NCBI GenBank assembly: GCA_021808205.1
Contig: JAKBCD010000098.1
Location: forward strand, 1 to 6,798
DNA from: Pseudomonadota bacterium
GTDB lineage: Bacteria; Pseudomonadota; Alphaproteobacteria; Acetobacterales; Acetobacteraceae
Direction: 5' to 3'
Length of the DNA stretch: 6,798 bases
The notes under the pieces were generated by a model that ran no database searches, was not told where the DNA came from, and was given only the letters and a program-made list of their open reading frames with translations. This document shows positions 1 through 6,599 of this stretch, one piece after another (position 1 is the first letter of the stretch; every line of letters starts with the position of its first letter). The position numbers were made by a program, and so were the translations under genes.

Positions 1-2070
1 CGAGGCTGGCGGGTCGCCTGGCGTCACCCGCGCCCATGTCCCATCGGCGTGCAGTTCTGAGCTTTGCGCATCGTCGCGCAAATTCACCACCATAATCTGG
101 TCCAGAATCTGCGCGTGCACGGTGGGGTTATGGATGGGCACGAATGTCTCCACCCGGTAATCCATGTTCCGCTCCATCCAGTCGGCGCTGGAGATGAACA
201 CCCTGTTCTGGCGCGATGGCATCGGGTGCCCGTCGGCGAACACGCAGATGCGCGCGTGTTCCAGAAACCGCCCGACGATGGATTTCACCTTGATCGTCTC
301 GGAAAGCCCCGCAACACCGGGGCGCAGGCAGCAAATGCCACGCACCACGATATTGATGGGCACCCCGGCGCGGCTTGCCTCATACAGATGGTCGATCAGC
401 TTCGCATCCACCAGCGAGTTCATTTTCAGCCAGATGCCTGCCGGCTTTCCTGCCCTGGCGTTGGCAATCTCGGTATCGATCAGCGTGCTGATGGTCTTGC
501 GGGTCGTCAGCGGCGAGAAAGCCAACTGCTCCATCGTCTCCGGCCTTGCATAGCCGGTCATGTAATTAAACAGCCGTGCCGCATCGCGCGTCAGCGCCGG
601 GTCGCAGGTAAAAAACGAGAGGTCGGTATAAACCCGCGCCGTAATGGGGTGATAATTGCCGGTGCCAAAATGCGCATAGGCCCGCAGGGCGCCCGCCTCG
701 CGCCGCACCACATAGGAAAGCTTGGCATGGGTTTTCAGGCCCACGAAGCCGAACACTACCTGCACGCCGGCGGCTTCCAGCGCGCGGGAGAGGCGGATAT
801 TCGCCTCCTCATCAAACCGCGCCTTCAGCTCCACCATGGCGGTGACTGATTTGCCCGCCTCCGCCGCCTCAATCAGCGCCTTCACAATGGGTGAGTCACG
901 GCTGGTGCGGTAGAGCGTCTGCTTTATCGCCACCACATTGGGGTCGAGCGCCGCCTGGCGCAGAAACTGCACCACCACGTCGAAACTCTCAAACGGGTGA
1001 TGCACCAGAATATCCTTGGCGCGGATGGCGGCAAAGCAATCCCCCGCGAAGTCGCGGATGCGCTCGGGAAAACGCGGCGTATAAGGCGGAAACAGCAAAT
1101 CCGGCCGGTCATCCACAATCAGCTGCTTCACATCAGCCAGCCCGACAATCCCGGATTCCACGTAAACCTCGTCCGCCGGGGCTTCCACCGCGTCAACCAC
1201 CAGTTCGCGAAGGCTGGCGGGCATGTCCGCCTGAATGGTAATCTGAATGGCCACCCCGCGCCGCCGCCGCTTCAGCGCGGTTTCATAGGAACGGACAAGA
1301 TCCTCCGCCTCTTCCTCAAACTCCACGTCGGTATCGCGGATCAGCCGGAACAGCCCGGCGCCTTCCACCGAAAAGCCGGGGAAAAGCCGGTGCATGTTCA
1401 TCGCCACCAGCTCTTCCAGCAGGATGAAGCGGGTCGGCCCCTCATTCGCGGGCAGGCGGATAAAGCGTTCGATCTGGCTTGGCAGCGGAATCAACGCGGA
1501 CATCTGCCCCCGGTCGTCATCCCGCGCCAGGGAAAGGGCCAGCACCAGCCCCATGTTCGGAATGAACGGAAAGGGGTGCGCCGGGTCCACCGCCAGCGGG
1601 GTGAGCACCGGAAAAATGCGCTCCATGAAAAAAGCGTCGAGAAAGGCGGCATCGTCCGTGGTCAGCTCAGCGGCGGCAAGCAGCACCAGCCCGGCGCCTG
1701 CCAGCAGGGCGCACACCTCGCTGAACGCGGCTTGCTGCGCGGCGGTCAGTTCCCTGGCGCGGGCATTAATGGCGTGCAGCTGCTGGGCGGGGGTCAGCCC
1801 ATCGGCTGAATGCTCCAGCACCCCGGCCCTGGCCTGGCCAATAAGCCCGGCCACCCGCACGGAGTAGAATTCATCGAGGTTGGAGGCACTGATGGAGACA
1901 AAGCGCAGCCGCTCCAGCAGCGGGTGGCGCGGGTTGCGGGCTTCGCCCACCACGCGGAAATTGAAATCCAGCCAGGAGAGCTCCCGGTTGATGAACCGCG
2001 CCGGATCGTCAATGCCAGGATATTTTTGGGAGATGCCCTCAACGGGATGCAGCTGGATAACGTCGTCCAT
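1..2070 (-). CDS. ppk: Polyphosphate kinase 1 (C-terminus cut by window edge)
   Basis: Ppk1 reversibly transfers the terminal phosphate of ATP to inorganic polyphosphate, working as a membrane-associated multimer. The 690 codons present read without a stop to the edge, so only a short C-terminal tail should be missing (E. coli Ppk has 688 residues). Visible family signatures are [10 protein letters not shown] (28-37), SNLDEF (63-68, with the ATP-binding Asn64), [17 protein letters not shown] (153-169), HHPFESFD (356-363), IKQTLYRTS (382-390), ELKARFDEE (414-422), GLKTHAK (444-450), HFGTGNYHP (467-475) and [10 protein letters not shown] (577-586). His448 is the expected phosphohistidine, His605 the second catalytic His, and Arg388 and Arg418 the Mg-site arginines. 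All four sit exactly 13 residues beyond the E. coli numbers I recall (435, 592, 375, 405). ATG at 2070 is chosen because an in-frame TGA lies just upstream with no other start between. The gene follows hda on the same strand after 55 bp. The long open frames opposite it are shadows. Confidence 0.97.
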   Translation of the reverse strand, partial: MDDVIQLHPVEGISQKYPGIDDPARFINRELSWLDFNFRVVGEARNPRHPLLERLRFVSISASNLDEFYSVRVAGLIGQARAGVLEHSADGLTPAQQLHAINARARELTAAQQAAFSEVCALLAGAGLVLLAAAELTTDDAAFLDAFFMERIFPVLTPLAVDPAHPFPFIPNMGLVLALSLARDDDRGQMSALIPLPSQIERFIRLPANEGPTRFILLEELVAMNMHRLFPGFSVEGAGLFRLIRDTDVEFEEEAEDLVRSYETALKRRRRGVAIQITIQADMPASLRELVVDAVEAPADEVYVESGIVGLADVKQLIVDDRPDLLFPPYTPRFPERIRDFAGDCFAAIRAKDILVHHPFESFDVVVQFLRQAALDPNVVAIKQTLYRTSRDSPIVKALIEAAEAGKSVTAMVELKARFDEEANIRLSRALEAAGVQVVFGFVGLKTHAKLSYVVRREAGALRAYAHFGTGNYHPITARVYTDLSFFTCDPALTRDAARLFNYMTGYARPETMEQLAFSPLTTRKTISTLIDTEIANARAGKPAGIWLKMNSLVDAKLIDHLYEASRAGVPINIVVRGICCLRPGVAGLSETIKVKSIVGRFLEHARICVFADGHPMPSRQNRVFISSADWMERNMDYRVETFVPIHNPTVHAQILDQIMVVNLRDDAQSSELHADGTWARVTPGDPPAS

Positions 2071-2086
2071 GGCCGGACTATAGCAA

Positions 2087-2092
2087 CTCCTT
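2087..2092 (-). promoter_or_regulatory. Shine-Dalgarno-like AAGGAG upstream of ppk, unusually distant
   Basis: Read on the minus strand, AAGGAG ends 16 nt before the ppk ATG at 2070, against the usual 5-10 nt. No in-frame alternative start lies between it and that ATG, and the reading frame is closed upstream by TGA. Either initiation is weak, or it uses other leader features. The preceding gap (about 2098-2125) is AT-rich compared with its surroundings and could hold a secondary promoter, but I find no clear -35/-10 pair and no pho-box-like direct repeat. Confidence 0.4.
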
Positions 2093-2125
2093 CAGGGTTG
2101 GCATGTTATGTTTTAGGTAAAAAAC

Positions 2126-2785
2126 TTAAACCGCGTCCAGCATTTCCGCCAGCATGGCGGCGGCCGTGGTGCGGGTTATGCGAGCGCCGCCATCCATGGC
2201 CATGCGGTCCAGCCGGGCCACGGCCTCGCGGTAGAAGCCTGGCGCGCGGGGCAGCTGCAGCAGCAGCAAATTGCGCACCTGAATTGGCAGGCTTAGCTGC
2301 CGCGCGGCGGCAAAGCGGGTGAGCAGCGCCTCCAGCAGCTCATCCTCCGGGGCGCGGATTTCCACGCTGGCGGAGGCCCGCAGCCGGCTGGTCAGGTCGG
2401 CCAGCTTGTAGCCCATGCGTGCCGGCGGCTGCCGGGCGGCCAGCAGCACGGCAAACCCCTCTTCGGCGGCGGCGTTCAGCAAATGCAGCAGAGCCTCGGG
2501 TTCCGCGGCCAGATCCGCATCGTCCACGGCCACGGGCCCGGTGGGCCGCACGAGGCCGCGCAGAGTGGTGCCGTCCACAATTTGCGCCCGCCGCTGCTGG
2601 GCCCACATATGCAGCAAATGAGTTTTGCCGCAGCCCGCCTCACCCCACAGCACCAGCCTTCCATTGCTCCAGGCTTCCGGGCGTGCCAGCCAGTCCCGCG
2701 CCGCGGCATTGGAAGGCGCCGGGCAGAAATCTTCCGCAATGTAGGGCGGGGCCAGCTCTTCAAAGGGCAGGGCGAGTTGCCTCAT
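2126..2785 (-). CDS. hda: Hda/HdaA-type regulatory inactivator of DnaA (DnaA paralogue)
   Basis: Hda binds the DNA polymerase III sliding clamp and stimulates ATP hydrolysis by DnaA (RIDA), preventing re-initiation of replication. The 219-residue product has a clamp-binding motif at the extreme N-terminus (QLALPF, 3-8), Walker A GEAGCGKT (48-55), Walker B VAVDDAD (85-91), a sensor-1-like stretch around LLAARQPP (114-121), LTSRLRA (131-137) with the box VII arginines, and a lid/sensor-2 segment AVARLDRMA (188-196). It stops after the AAA+ domain: DnaA domain IV, the DNA-binding helix-turn-helix, is absent, as expected for Hda and not DnaA. The start was set at 2785 because that ATG overlaps the stop of the upstream gene as ATGA and puts the clamp motif at residue 3. 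The frame is open further upstream to 2938, but that extension is Arg/Ala-rich and antisense-like in composition. Translation is probably coupled to the upstream transporter gene. Confidence 0.93.
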   Translation of the reverse strand: MRQLALPFEELAPPYIAEDFCPAPSNAAARDWLARPEAWSNGRLVLWGEAGCGKTHLLHMWAQQRRAQIVDGTTLRGLVRPTGPVAVDDADLAAEPEALLHLLNAAAEEGFAVLLAARQPPARMGYKLADLTSRLRASASVEIRAPEDELLEALLTRFAAARQLSLPIQVRNLLLLQLPRAPGFYREAVARLDRMAMDGGARITRTTAAAMLAEMLDAV

Positions 2786-3879
2786 TCGGGCGGCGCGTCG
2801 AGGTAGAGCGGGGATTGCAGATAGCGCCGCAGCCAGAACCGCGCGAGAACCCCCAGCGTGGCGGTAACCGGCACCGCCAGCATGATGCCAAGGAACCCGA
2901 ACGCCGCCCCGCCCGCGAACAGCGCGAAGATCACCCACACCGCGGAAAGCCCCACCCGGTCGCCCAGGAAGCGGGGTTGGATGACATAATCATTCAGCCC
3001 CTGGCCAATGGCGAACACGGCCAGCACCGAGATGACGCCGTTCCACCCTGGATGCTGGCTGAGCGAGAGCAGCAGGGCGGTAATGCTGCCCAGCACGGTG
3101 CCAACGTAAGGGATAAAGGACAGCACGCCGGCGGCAAGCCCCACGATCAGCCCCAGATCCAGCCCGATGATAGTCAGGCCGATGGCATAAATCGCCGCCA
3201 GGGCCAGGCAACAGATCGCCTGCCCGCGAATCCAGGCGGACAGGATGCGGTTCACCTCCACCGCCTGGGCACGGATCAGCCCCTCGTAAGGGCGGGGCAG
3301 CCAGCCATCCACATGGCGGATAATCCCCGGCCAGTCCCGCAGGAAATAAAAGGTCACGATCGGGGTTACGATCAGCAGCGTCAGCACATTCACCACCGCA
3401 AAGCCGCTGCCGATGATGTTGCTGGCCGCTTTGCCAGCATAGGAAACCAGCGAGCTTGCCTGGTTGGAGGCAAGGTCCTGCAATTTAAGCCGCAGCGAAT
3501 AGGGCAGCCGGTCCTGCACATTGCGCATCAGCCTGGCGAAATCGGTCTGGATGGTCTGGATATAGCTGGGCAGGTTGGTGATGAAGGCCGCCGCCTGCGC
3601 CACAATCACCGGGTAGAGCAGCAGTGCGAACAGGATGACAACAGTGCCAAACGCCAGCACCACCAGCAAGGTGCCAAAGCTACGGCGGATGCCCGCGCGC
3701 TCCAGCCGGCCCACCACCGGGTCCAGGAAATAAGCCAGCCCGGAGGCCACCACAAACGGCATCAGGATGGAGGAAAACAGCCGGAAGCACAGCCACAGCA
3801 GCGCCAGAACCGCCAGCAGCAGCGCCAGGCGCTGCCATTGCACGCGCAGATACCGCCGCGGATCGGTGTTTTCGCTCAT
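2782..3879 (-). CDS. AI-2E family (PerM/TqsA-like) membrane transporter
   Basis: A 365-residue polytopic inner-membrane protein of the AI-2E transporter family. Members have been linked to autoinducer-2 export or to ion/proton antiport, so the substrate cannot be told here. Hydrophobic segments lie at about 17-55, 67-95, 157-180, 220-275, 280-296 and 311-345, with a soluble amphipathic stretch between about 96 and 155. Family signatures are YFLRDWPGI (178-186), VGLAAGVLSFIPYVGTVLG (246-264), VIQPRFLGDRVGLSAVW (299-315) and GFLGIMLAVPVTA (328-340). I start at the ATG at 3879; a TTG immediately before it (3882) is also in frame and would add one residue. A GGGGTGG stretch lies about 4 nt before that TTG and could act as ribosome binding site. 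Its TGA overlaps the hda ATG. A PerM-type gene beside hda, divergent from purM, is a recurring alphaproteobacterial arrangement, so this is likely the first gene of the perM-like/hda/ppk unit. Confidence 0.9.
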   Translation of the reverse strand: MSENTDPRRYLRVQWQRLALLLAVLALLWLCFRLFSSILMPFVVASGLAYFLDPVVGRLERAGIRRSFGTLLVVLAFGTVVILFALLLYPVIVAQAAAFITNLPSYIQTIQTDFARLMRNVQDRLPYSLRLKLQDLASNQASSLVSYAGKAASNIIGSGFAVVNVLTLLIVTPIVTFYFLRDWPGIIRHVDGWLPRPYEGLIRAQAVEVNRILSAWIRGQAICCLALAAIYAIGLTIIGLDLGLIVGLAAGVLSFIPYVGTVLGSITALLLSLSQHPGWNGVISVLAVFAIGQGLNDYVIQPRFLGDRVGLSAVWVIFALFAGGAAFGFLGIMLAVPVTATLGVLARFWLRRYLQSPLYLDAPPE

Positions 3880-3953
3880 CAAGCCACCCCGGAAGATTGC
3901 ACGGCCCCGCCGCCTGTGTTGAAAGGCGGCAGGATTTCGCCGGAATTTTTAAG

Positions 3954-3969
3954 CAGCGCCATGGCGCTG
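3954..3969. promoter_or_regulatory. 16-bp perfect palindrome in the purM leader region
   Basis: CAGCGCCATGGCGCTG is its own reverse complement and ends 22 nt before the purM start. It lies in the 112-bp region between the divergent AI-2E gene and purM. As DNA it has the look of a dimeric repressor operator; as RNA, a loopless palindrome is less suited to a hairpin. It does not match the E. coli PurR box as I know it. It also contains the ATG of a four-codon open frame ending in TAG at 3975. A shorter inverted repeat, GCCGCC/GGCGGC with a 10-nt loop, lies at 3909-3930. Function is inferred only; a chance palindrome in GC-rich DNA is possible. Confidence 0.35.
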
Positions 3970-3981
3970 GCTTAGCGCATC

Positions 3982-3986
3982 GGAGG
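3982..3986 (+). promoter_or_regulatory. Ribosome binding site of purM
   Basis: GGAGG lies 5 nt before the ATG at 3992 and fixes that start. It follows directly on the palindrome and the short open frame at 3961-3975. Confidence 0.7.
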
Positions 3987-3991
3987 CTGAC

Positions 3992-5020
3992 ATGACTAGC
4001 GTGACATACCGGGACGCCGGAGTGGATATTGAAGCGGGCGATGCCTTGGTGGATGCCATTAAGCCGCTGGCCAAGGCCACCAACCGCGCGGGCGTTATGG
4101 GTGGGCTGGGCGGCTTTGGCGCGTTGTTCGATTTGAAGGCGGCGGGCTTCACCGACCCCGTGCTGGTTTCCACCACGGATGGCGTGGGCACCAAGCTGAA
4201 AATCGCCATTGAAACCGGCATTCATGATTATGTTGGCATCGACCTGGTGGCGATGTGCGTGAACGACCTGGTGGTGCAGGGCGCGGCGCCGCTGTTCTTC
4301 CTGGATTATTTCGCCACTGGCGCGCTGGATGTGGAGGCCGCAAAGCGGATCATCGCGGGCATTGCCGAGGGCTGCAAGCAAGCCAATTGCGCCCTGGTGG
4401 GCGGCGAAACAGCGGAAATGCCGGGCATGTACGCCAAGGGCGACTACGACCTCGCAGGATTCTCCGTGGGGGCGGCGGAGCGCAATGCGCTGCTGCCCGC
4501 CAATGTGCGGCCCGGCGATGCGATTTTGGCGCTGCCCTCCTCGGGCGTGCATTCCAATGGCTTCTCCTTGGTCCGGCGCATCATGGCCGATGCCGGGCTC
4601 TCCTGGGATTCGGAAATTCTCGGTCAGCGCGCCGCGGATGTGCTCACCACCCCAACGCGCATCTATGTGAAGCCGGTGCTTGAAATTCATAAGCAAAATT
4701 TGTTGAAAGCCGCCGCACACATAACCGGAGGTGGTTTACCCGGCAACCTGCCCCGCGCCTTGCCGGAAAATTGCGGCGCCAGGCTGCATGGCCCCTGGGC
4801 GATGCCGGAAATTTTTTCCTTCCTGGCCCGTACCGCCAACGTGGCGGCGGAGGAAATGCTGCGCGTGTTCAATTGCGGTGTCGGCATGGCTTTGATTGTG
4901 AGCGATGCCGCAAAGGCCATGGCGGTGCTGCAGGCGCATGGCGAGCAGCCTTTCCTGCTGGGTGAGGTGACCGATAAGCCGGGCATCATCATCGAAGGCC
5001 AGGACAGACTGTTCGCCTGA
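3992..5020 (+). CDS. purM: Phosphoribosylformylglycinamidine cyclo-ligase (AIR synthetase)
   Basis: PurM carries out the fifth step of de novo purine synthesis: ATP-dependent ring closure of FGAM to aminoimidazole ribonucleotide, in the cytoplasm, as a dimer. The 342-residue length is normal (E. coli PurM is about 345). Signatures in order are YRDAGVDI (6-13), [11 protein letters not shown] (60-70, nucleotide/Mg-binding segment), [19 protein letters not shown] (90-108), [12 protein letters not shown] (136-147), [13 protein letters not shown] (181-193), [13 protein letters not shown] (243-255) and FNCGVGM (293-299). The start is supported by GGAGG 5 nt upstream. The stop TGA shares its last base with the purN ATG (TGATG), so the two genes are probably translationally coupled. 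A short patch of AT-rich, rare-type codons (ATA, TTA) falls at residues 244-249, within the conserved Gly-rich loop. No frameshift or missing motif is seen. Confidence 0.98.
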   Translation: MTSVTYRDAGVDIEAGDALVDAIKPLAKATNRAGVMGGLGGFGALFDLKAAGFTDPVLVSTTDGVGTKLKIAIETGIHDYVGIDLVAMCVNDLVVQGAAPLFFLDYFATGALDVEAAKRIIAGIAEGCKQANCALVGGETAEMPGMYAKGDYDLAGFSVGAAERNALLPANVRPGDAILALPSSGVHSNGFSLVRRIMADAGLSWDSEILGQRAADVLTTPTRIYVKPVLEIHKQNLLKAAAHITGGGLPGNLPRALPENCGARLHGPWAMPEIFSFLARTANVAAEEMLRVFNCGVGMALIVSDAAKAMAVLQAHGEQPFLLGEVTDKPGIIIEGQDRLFA

Positions 5021-5610
5021 TGAAGCCGCGGGTGGCGATTCTTATCTCTGGCCGCGGCTCTAATATGGAGGCGCTGGTGAAGGCCGCGCAGGCGCCGGAT
5101 TATCCGGCGGAAGTGGTGCTGGTGCTTGCCAACAAGCCGGAGGCCGCAGGGCTGGAGATTGCGCGCGGGCTGGGGGTGGAGGCGATTGCCGTATCCGCGA
5201 AGCCTTTTGGCAAAGACCGCGCGGCGCATGAGCGCGCCATCGACGCTGAGTTGCGGGCGCGGGGCGTGCAGATTGTTTGTCTGGCGGGCTATATGCGCCT
5301 GCTCACCCCCTGGCTGGTGGGCCAATGGGCCGGGCGGATGCTGAACATTCACCCCAGCCTGCTGCCGAAATTCCCCGGGCTGGATACCCATGCCCGCGCC
5401 ATTGCGGCGGGCGAGGCGGAGCATGGCTGCACCGTGCATCTGGTAACCGAAGGCATGGATGAAGGCCCCATTCTGGGCCAGGCCCAGGTGCCGGTTTTGC
5501 CCGGCGACACCGAGGCGGCGCTGGCCGCCAGGGTGCTGGAGCAGGAACACAGGCTCTACCCCGCCATGCTGGCGGCACTGGCCCGCAAAATCAACTTGCC
5601 AGCGGGCTGA
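5020..5610 (+). CDS. purN: Phosphoribosylglycinamide formyltransferase (GAR transformylase)
   Basis: PurN uses 10-formyltetrahydrofolate to formylate GAR, the third step of purine synthesis. The 196-residue protein has the full single-domain fold: the phosphate-binding loop SGRGSN (10-15), AGYMRLL (89-95), the catalytic stretch LNIHPSLLPKFPG (108-120) with Asn109 and His111, and GCTVHLVTEGMDEGP (136-150) with the catalytic Asp147. It begins on the last base of the purM stop, so purMN form one transcript, as in many proteobacteria. There is no strong Shine-Dalgarno of its own (only a weak purine stretch near 4997-5004), which fits coupling to purM termination. Confidence 0.97.
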   Translation: MKPRVAILISGRGSNMEALVKAAQAPDYPAEVVLVLANKPEAAGLEIARGLGVEAIAVSAKPFGKDRAAHERAIDAELRARGVQIVCLAGYMRLLTPWLVGQWAGRMLNIHPSLLPKFPGLDTHARAIAAGEAEHGCTVHLVTEGMDEGPILGQAQVPVLPGDTEAALAARVLEQEHRLYPAMLAALARKINLPAG

Positions 5611-5649
5611 ACCAGCCTTTAAATTCCCGGCATAAACGGGGACAAGCAA

Positions 5650-5814
5650 ATGTCGGCACAGCCTGACCACAGCGCGCAGATCACGGGCGATGAGATTGAT
5701 TTCGACACACCGGCGCAAAAAGGCTGGAGCTTTTTCACCAAATTCCTGTTCTGGAACATTGTGGCCGCGGCGGGGACGCTGCTGTTTATCGGTGCGCTGA
5801 CCGTCTGGCGCTGA
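5650..5814 (+). CDS. Small single-pass membrane protein, possibly aa3-type cytochrome c oxidase subunit IV-like
   Basis: A 54-residue frame opens 39 nt after purN with GGGGACA about 5 nt before its ATG. The first 24 residues are polar and acidic (GDEIDFDTP at 13-21). Then comes a KGWSFFTKFLFWN segment (24-36) and one hydrophobic helix (about 33-52), ending TVWR. This layout, a short soluble head, an aromatic/basic interface and one C-terminal helix, resembles the bacterial aa3-type cytochrome c oxidase subunit IV family, whose members are often left as hypothetical. No oxidase genes are in the window, so the assignment rests on shape and composition only. It could be cotranscribed with purMN. 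Its stop lies 12 bp from that of the convergent CAP gene. Confidence 0.65.
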   Translation: MSAQPDHSAQITGDEIDFDTPAQKGWSFFTKFLFWNIVAAAGTLLFIGALTVWR

Positions 5815-5845
5815 GGGAAAAGCGGGCTAATACGGCCGCTCTCCC
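5815..5845. terminator. Imperfect hairpin between convergent genes, possible terminator
   Basis: GGGA (5815-5818) and AGCGG (5821-5825) pair with CCGCT (5836-5840) and TCCC (5842-5845). This gives about nine pairs with a small internal loop and a 10-nt terminal loop. It begins right after the small membrane gene and covers the CAP stop codon, so it could stop both convergent transcripts. No T-run follows on either strand, which weakens it as an intrinsic terminator. Confidence 0.3.
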
Positions 5846-6492
5846 ATCACATTCCCGGGCGGCGAATAATCGCAGACCAGAACGTCGTTCCCGTTGTCCT
5901 CAGCGAACCCGCAGCCGACCTCGCGCGTGCTCCTCCAGATCATCTGGCTGTAATGGCCGGTGTCCATCCAGTTTCCGGTGGTGGAGATGTCTGGAAACGC
6001 GCCGTCGGTGAAATTTTCCTGCTCATTGCCCCATAGCTGCACCAGCTGGGTGAGGGAGTGCGTGCCCGCGGCGGCCATGGCCAGATTCTGCCCGTAGCCG
6101 TTATGCACAAGCTGCCCGATCGCGGCGAGATGCTCTGCCCAGGGCTGGGCTTTCGCGGCCAGGGCCGTGGACCAGTGCAGGGGCGCAAGGCCCAGGGCGG
6201 TGCGGTATTGGTTATGGGCCGCCAGTAATTCCGCGATGCTGGCCGCGTTGTCCGCGCTGCTATCCGGGCTTGCTGTGCTGGCGGGCGGGTTGCCGGGGTA
6301 GGTTTGGGCACTGTCCGGGGCATTGCCAGGGGCGCCTTGCGGATAAGCCGGATAGCTTGGCGCGGGATAGGGGTAGCCCGGCGGATAGGCGGGATAATAG
6401 CCCGGCGGGTAATAATACGGGTAACTCTGCGCATATGCCTGACTGGCGAGGCCCAACGCGGCCAGCGCGGCGAGCGTGAATGGTATTTTCAT
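5827..6492 (-). CDS. Secreted CAP-domain (SCP/PR-1-like) protein
   Basis: A 221-residue exported protein of the CAP superfamily (cysteine-rich secretory, antigen 5, PR-1). Bacterial members are of largely unknown role; some eukaryotic ones bind sterols or lipids. Residues 1-21 form a signal peptide (MKIPF, hydrophobic core, then AYA before Gln22). Next is a Tyr/Pro/Gly-rich linker (24-51), a Ser/Ala/Pro-rich stretch to about 84, and the CAP domain (about 85-221). Domain motifs are HNQYRTALGLAPLHW (93-107), YGQNLA (133-138), the CAP1 signature GHYSQMIWRST (179-189), GCG (193-195) and the CAP2 signature VLVCDYSPPGN (204-214), ending GERPY, very like plant PR-1 tails. The common GEN motif reads GQN here, a variant also known in other family members. 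Cys194 and Cys207 could form a disulfide. The ATG at 6492 was chosen because the signal peptide begins there, with AAAGG about 5 nt upstream; the frame is open to 6549 but that extension is not signal-like. It follows the S49 peptidase gene on the same strand after 107 bp. Confidence 0.92.
   Translation of the reverse strand: MKIPFTLAALAALGLASQAYAQSYPYYYPPGYYPAYPPGYPYPAPSYPAYPQGAPGNAPDSAQTYPGNPPASTASPDSSADNAASIAELLAAHNQYRTALGLAPLHWSTALAAKAQPWAEHLAAIGQLVHNGYGQNLAMAAAGTHSLTQLVQLWGNEQENFTDGAFPDISTTGNWMDTGHYSQMIWRSTREVGCGFAEDNGNDVLVCDYSPPGNVMGERPY
6364..6411 (-). repeat. Two 24-bp imperfect tandem units coding for Tyr/Pro/Gly octapeptides
   Basis: Within the CAP gene linker, residues 28-35 (YPPGYYPA) and 36-43 (YPPGYPYP) are two copies of one octapeptide. 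They share an identical 11-bp core (TAGCCCGGCGG on the plus strand at 6374-6384 and 6398-6408, 24 bp apart). A degenerate third unit (APSYPAYP, 44-51) follows. This is likely an extended spacer grown by duplication and could vary in copy number between strains. Confidence 0.7.
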
Positions 6493-6513
6493 AACAACCT
6501 TTGAGAAGCGGCC

Positions 6514-6574
6514 TGGCGGATTGGTGCCGCCACGCCATGCCCATAACAAGATGGTATGGCGGGGATATGGCGGG
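6514..6574. other. Structured gap upstream of the CAP gene: two hairpins and a direct repeat
   Basis: The 107-bp gap between the S49 peptidase stop and the CAP start holds several repeats. A 6-bp stem pairs TGGCGG (6514-6519) with CCGCCA (6527-6532). A second stem pairs CGCCAT (6533-6538) and CCAT (6541-6544) with ATGG (6551-6554) and ATGGCG (6556-6561), closing a 6-nt AACAAG loop. A 9-bp direct repeat, TATGGCGGG, occurs at 6555-6563 and 6566-6574. On the minus strand these sit between the peptidase stop and the CAP ribosome binding site. They could be a terminator, a 5' leader structure or binding sites. No U-tract follows. Confidence 0.35.
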
Positions 6575-6599
6575 CTGCCGCGGGGCCCTGCGCGGGTGC

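Noticed and set aside
64..1809. Two long plus-strand open frames (64-849 and 997-1809) opposite ppk
   Set aside because: They are antisense shadows of a complete Ppk1 reading frame, His/Gln/Gly-rich and without domains.
2282..2299. A second clamp-like motif in Hda (QLSLPI, residues 163-168)
   Set aside because: It falls in the structured lid region, where DnaA-family proteins carry a similar Leu/Pro segment, so it is more likely part of the fold than a second clamp site.
2786..2938. N-terminal extension of Hda to an upstream start at 2938
   Set aside because: The added segment is Arg/Ala/Gly-rich, lies wholly within the AI-2E gene, and would bury the clamp-binding motif that normally sits at the N-terminus.
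3919..3948. TTGAAA at 3919-3924 as a -35 box for purM
   Set aside because: The hexamer is close to consensus, but at 17-18 bp spacing the partner (GGAATT or GAATTT) is a poor -10, so no promoter is claimed.
2419..3975. A 518-codon open frame on the plus strand opposite hda and the AI-2E gene
   Set aside because: Its composition is His/Gln/Arg/Pro-rich with no recognisable domain, typical of the antisense of GC-rich genes with strong third-position bias. Both genes on the other strand carry full family motifs.
3680..4720. A 346-codon minus-strand frame crossing the divergent promoter region and opposite purM
   Set aside because: It runs antisense through conserved PurM motifs and out of frame through the AI-2E gene, so it is not credible as a protein.
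5611..5649. CCCG/CGGG stem after purN as a terminator
   Set aside because: The stem is only four pairs with no T-run, and the small membrane gene follows at once.
6493..6549. N-terminal extension of the CAP protein to 6549
   Set aside because: The 19 extra residues would put charged and polar sequence before the signal peptide; the internal ATG at 6492 has a ribosome binding site and a standard signal peptide.
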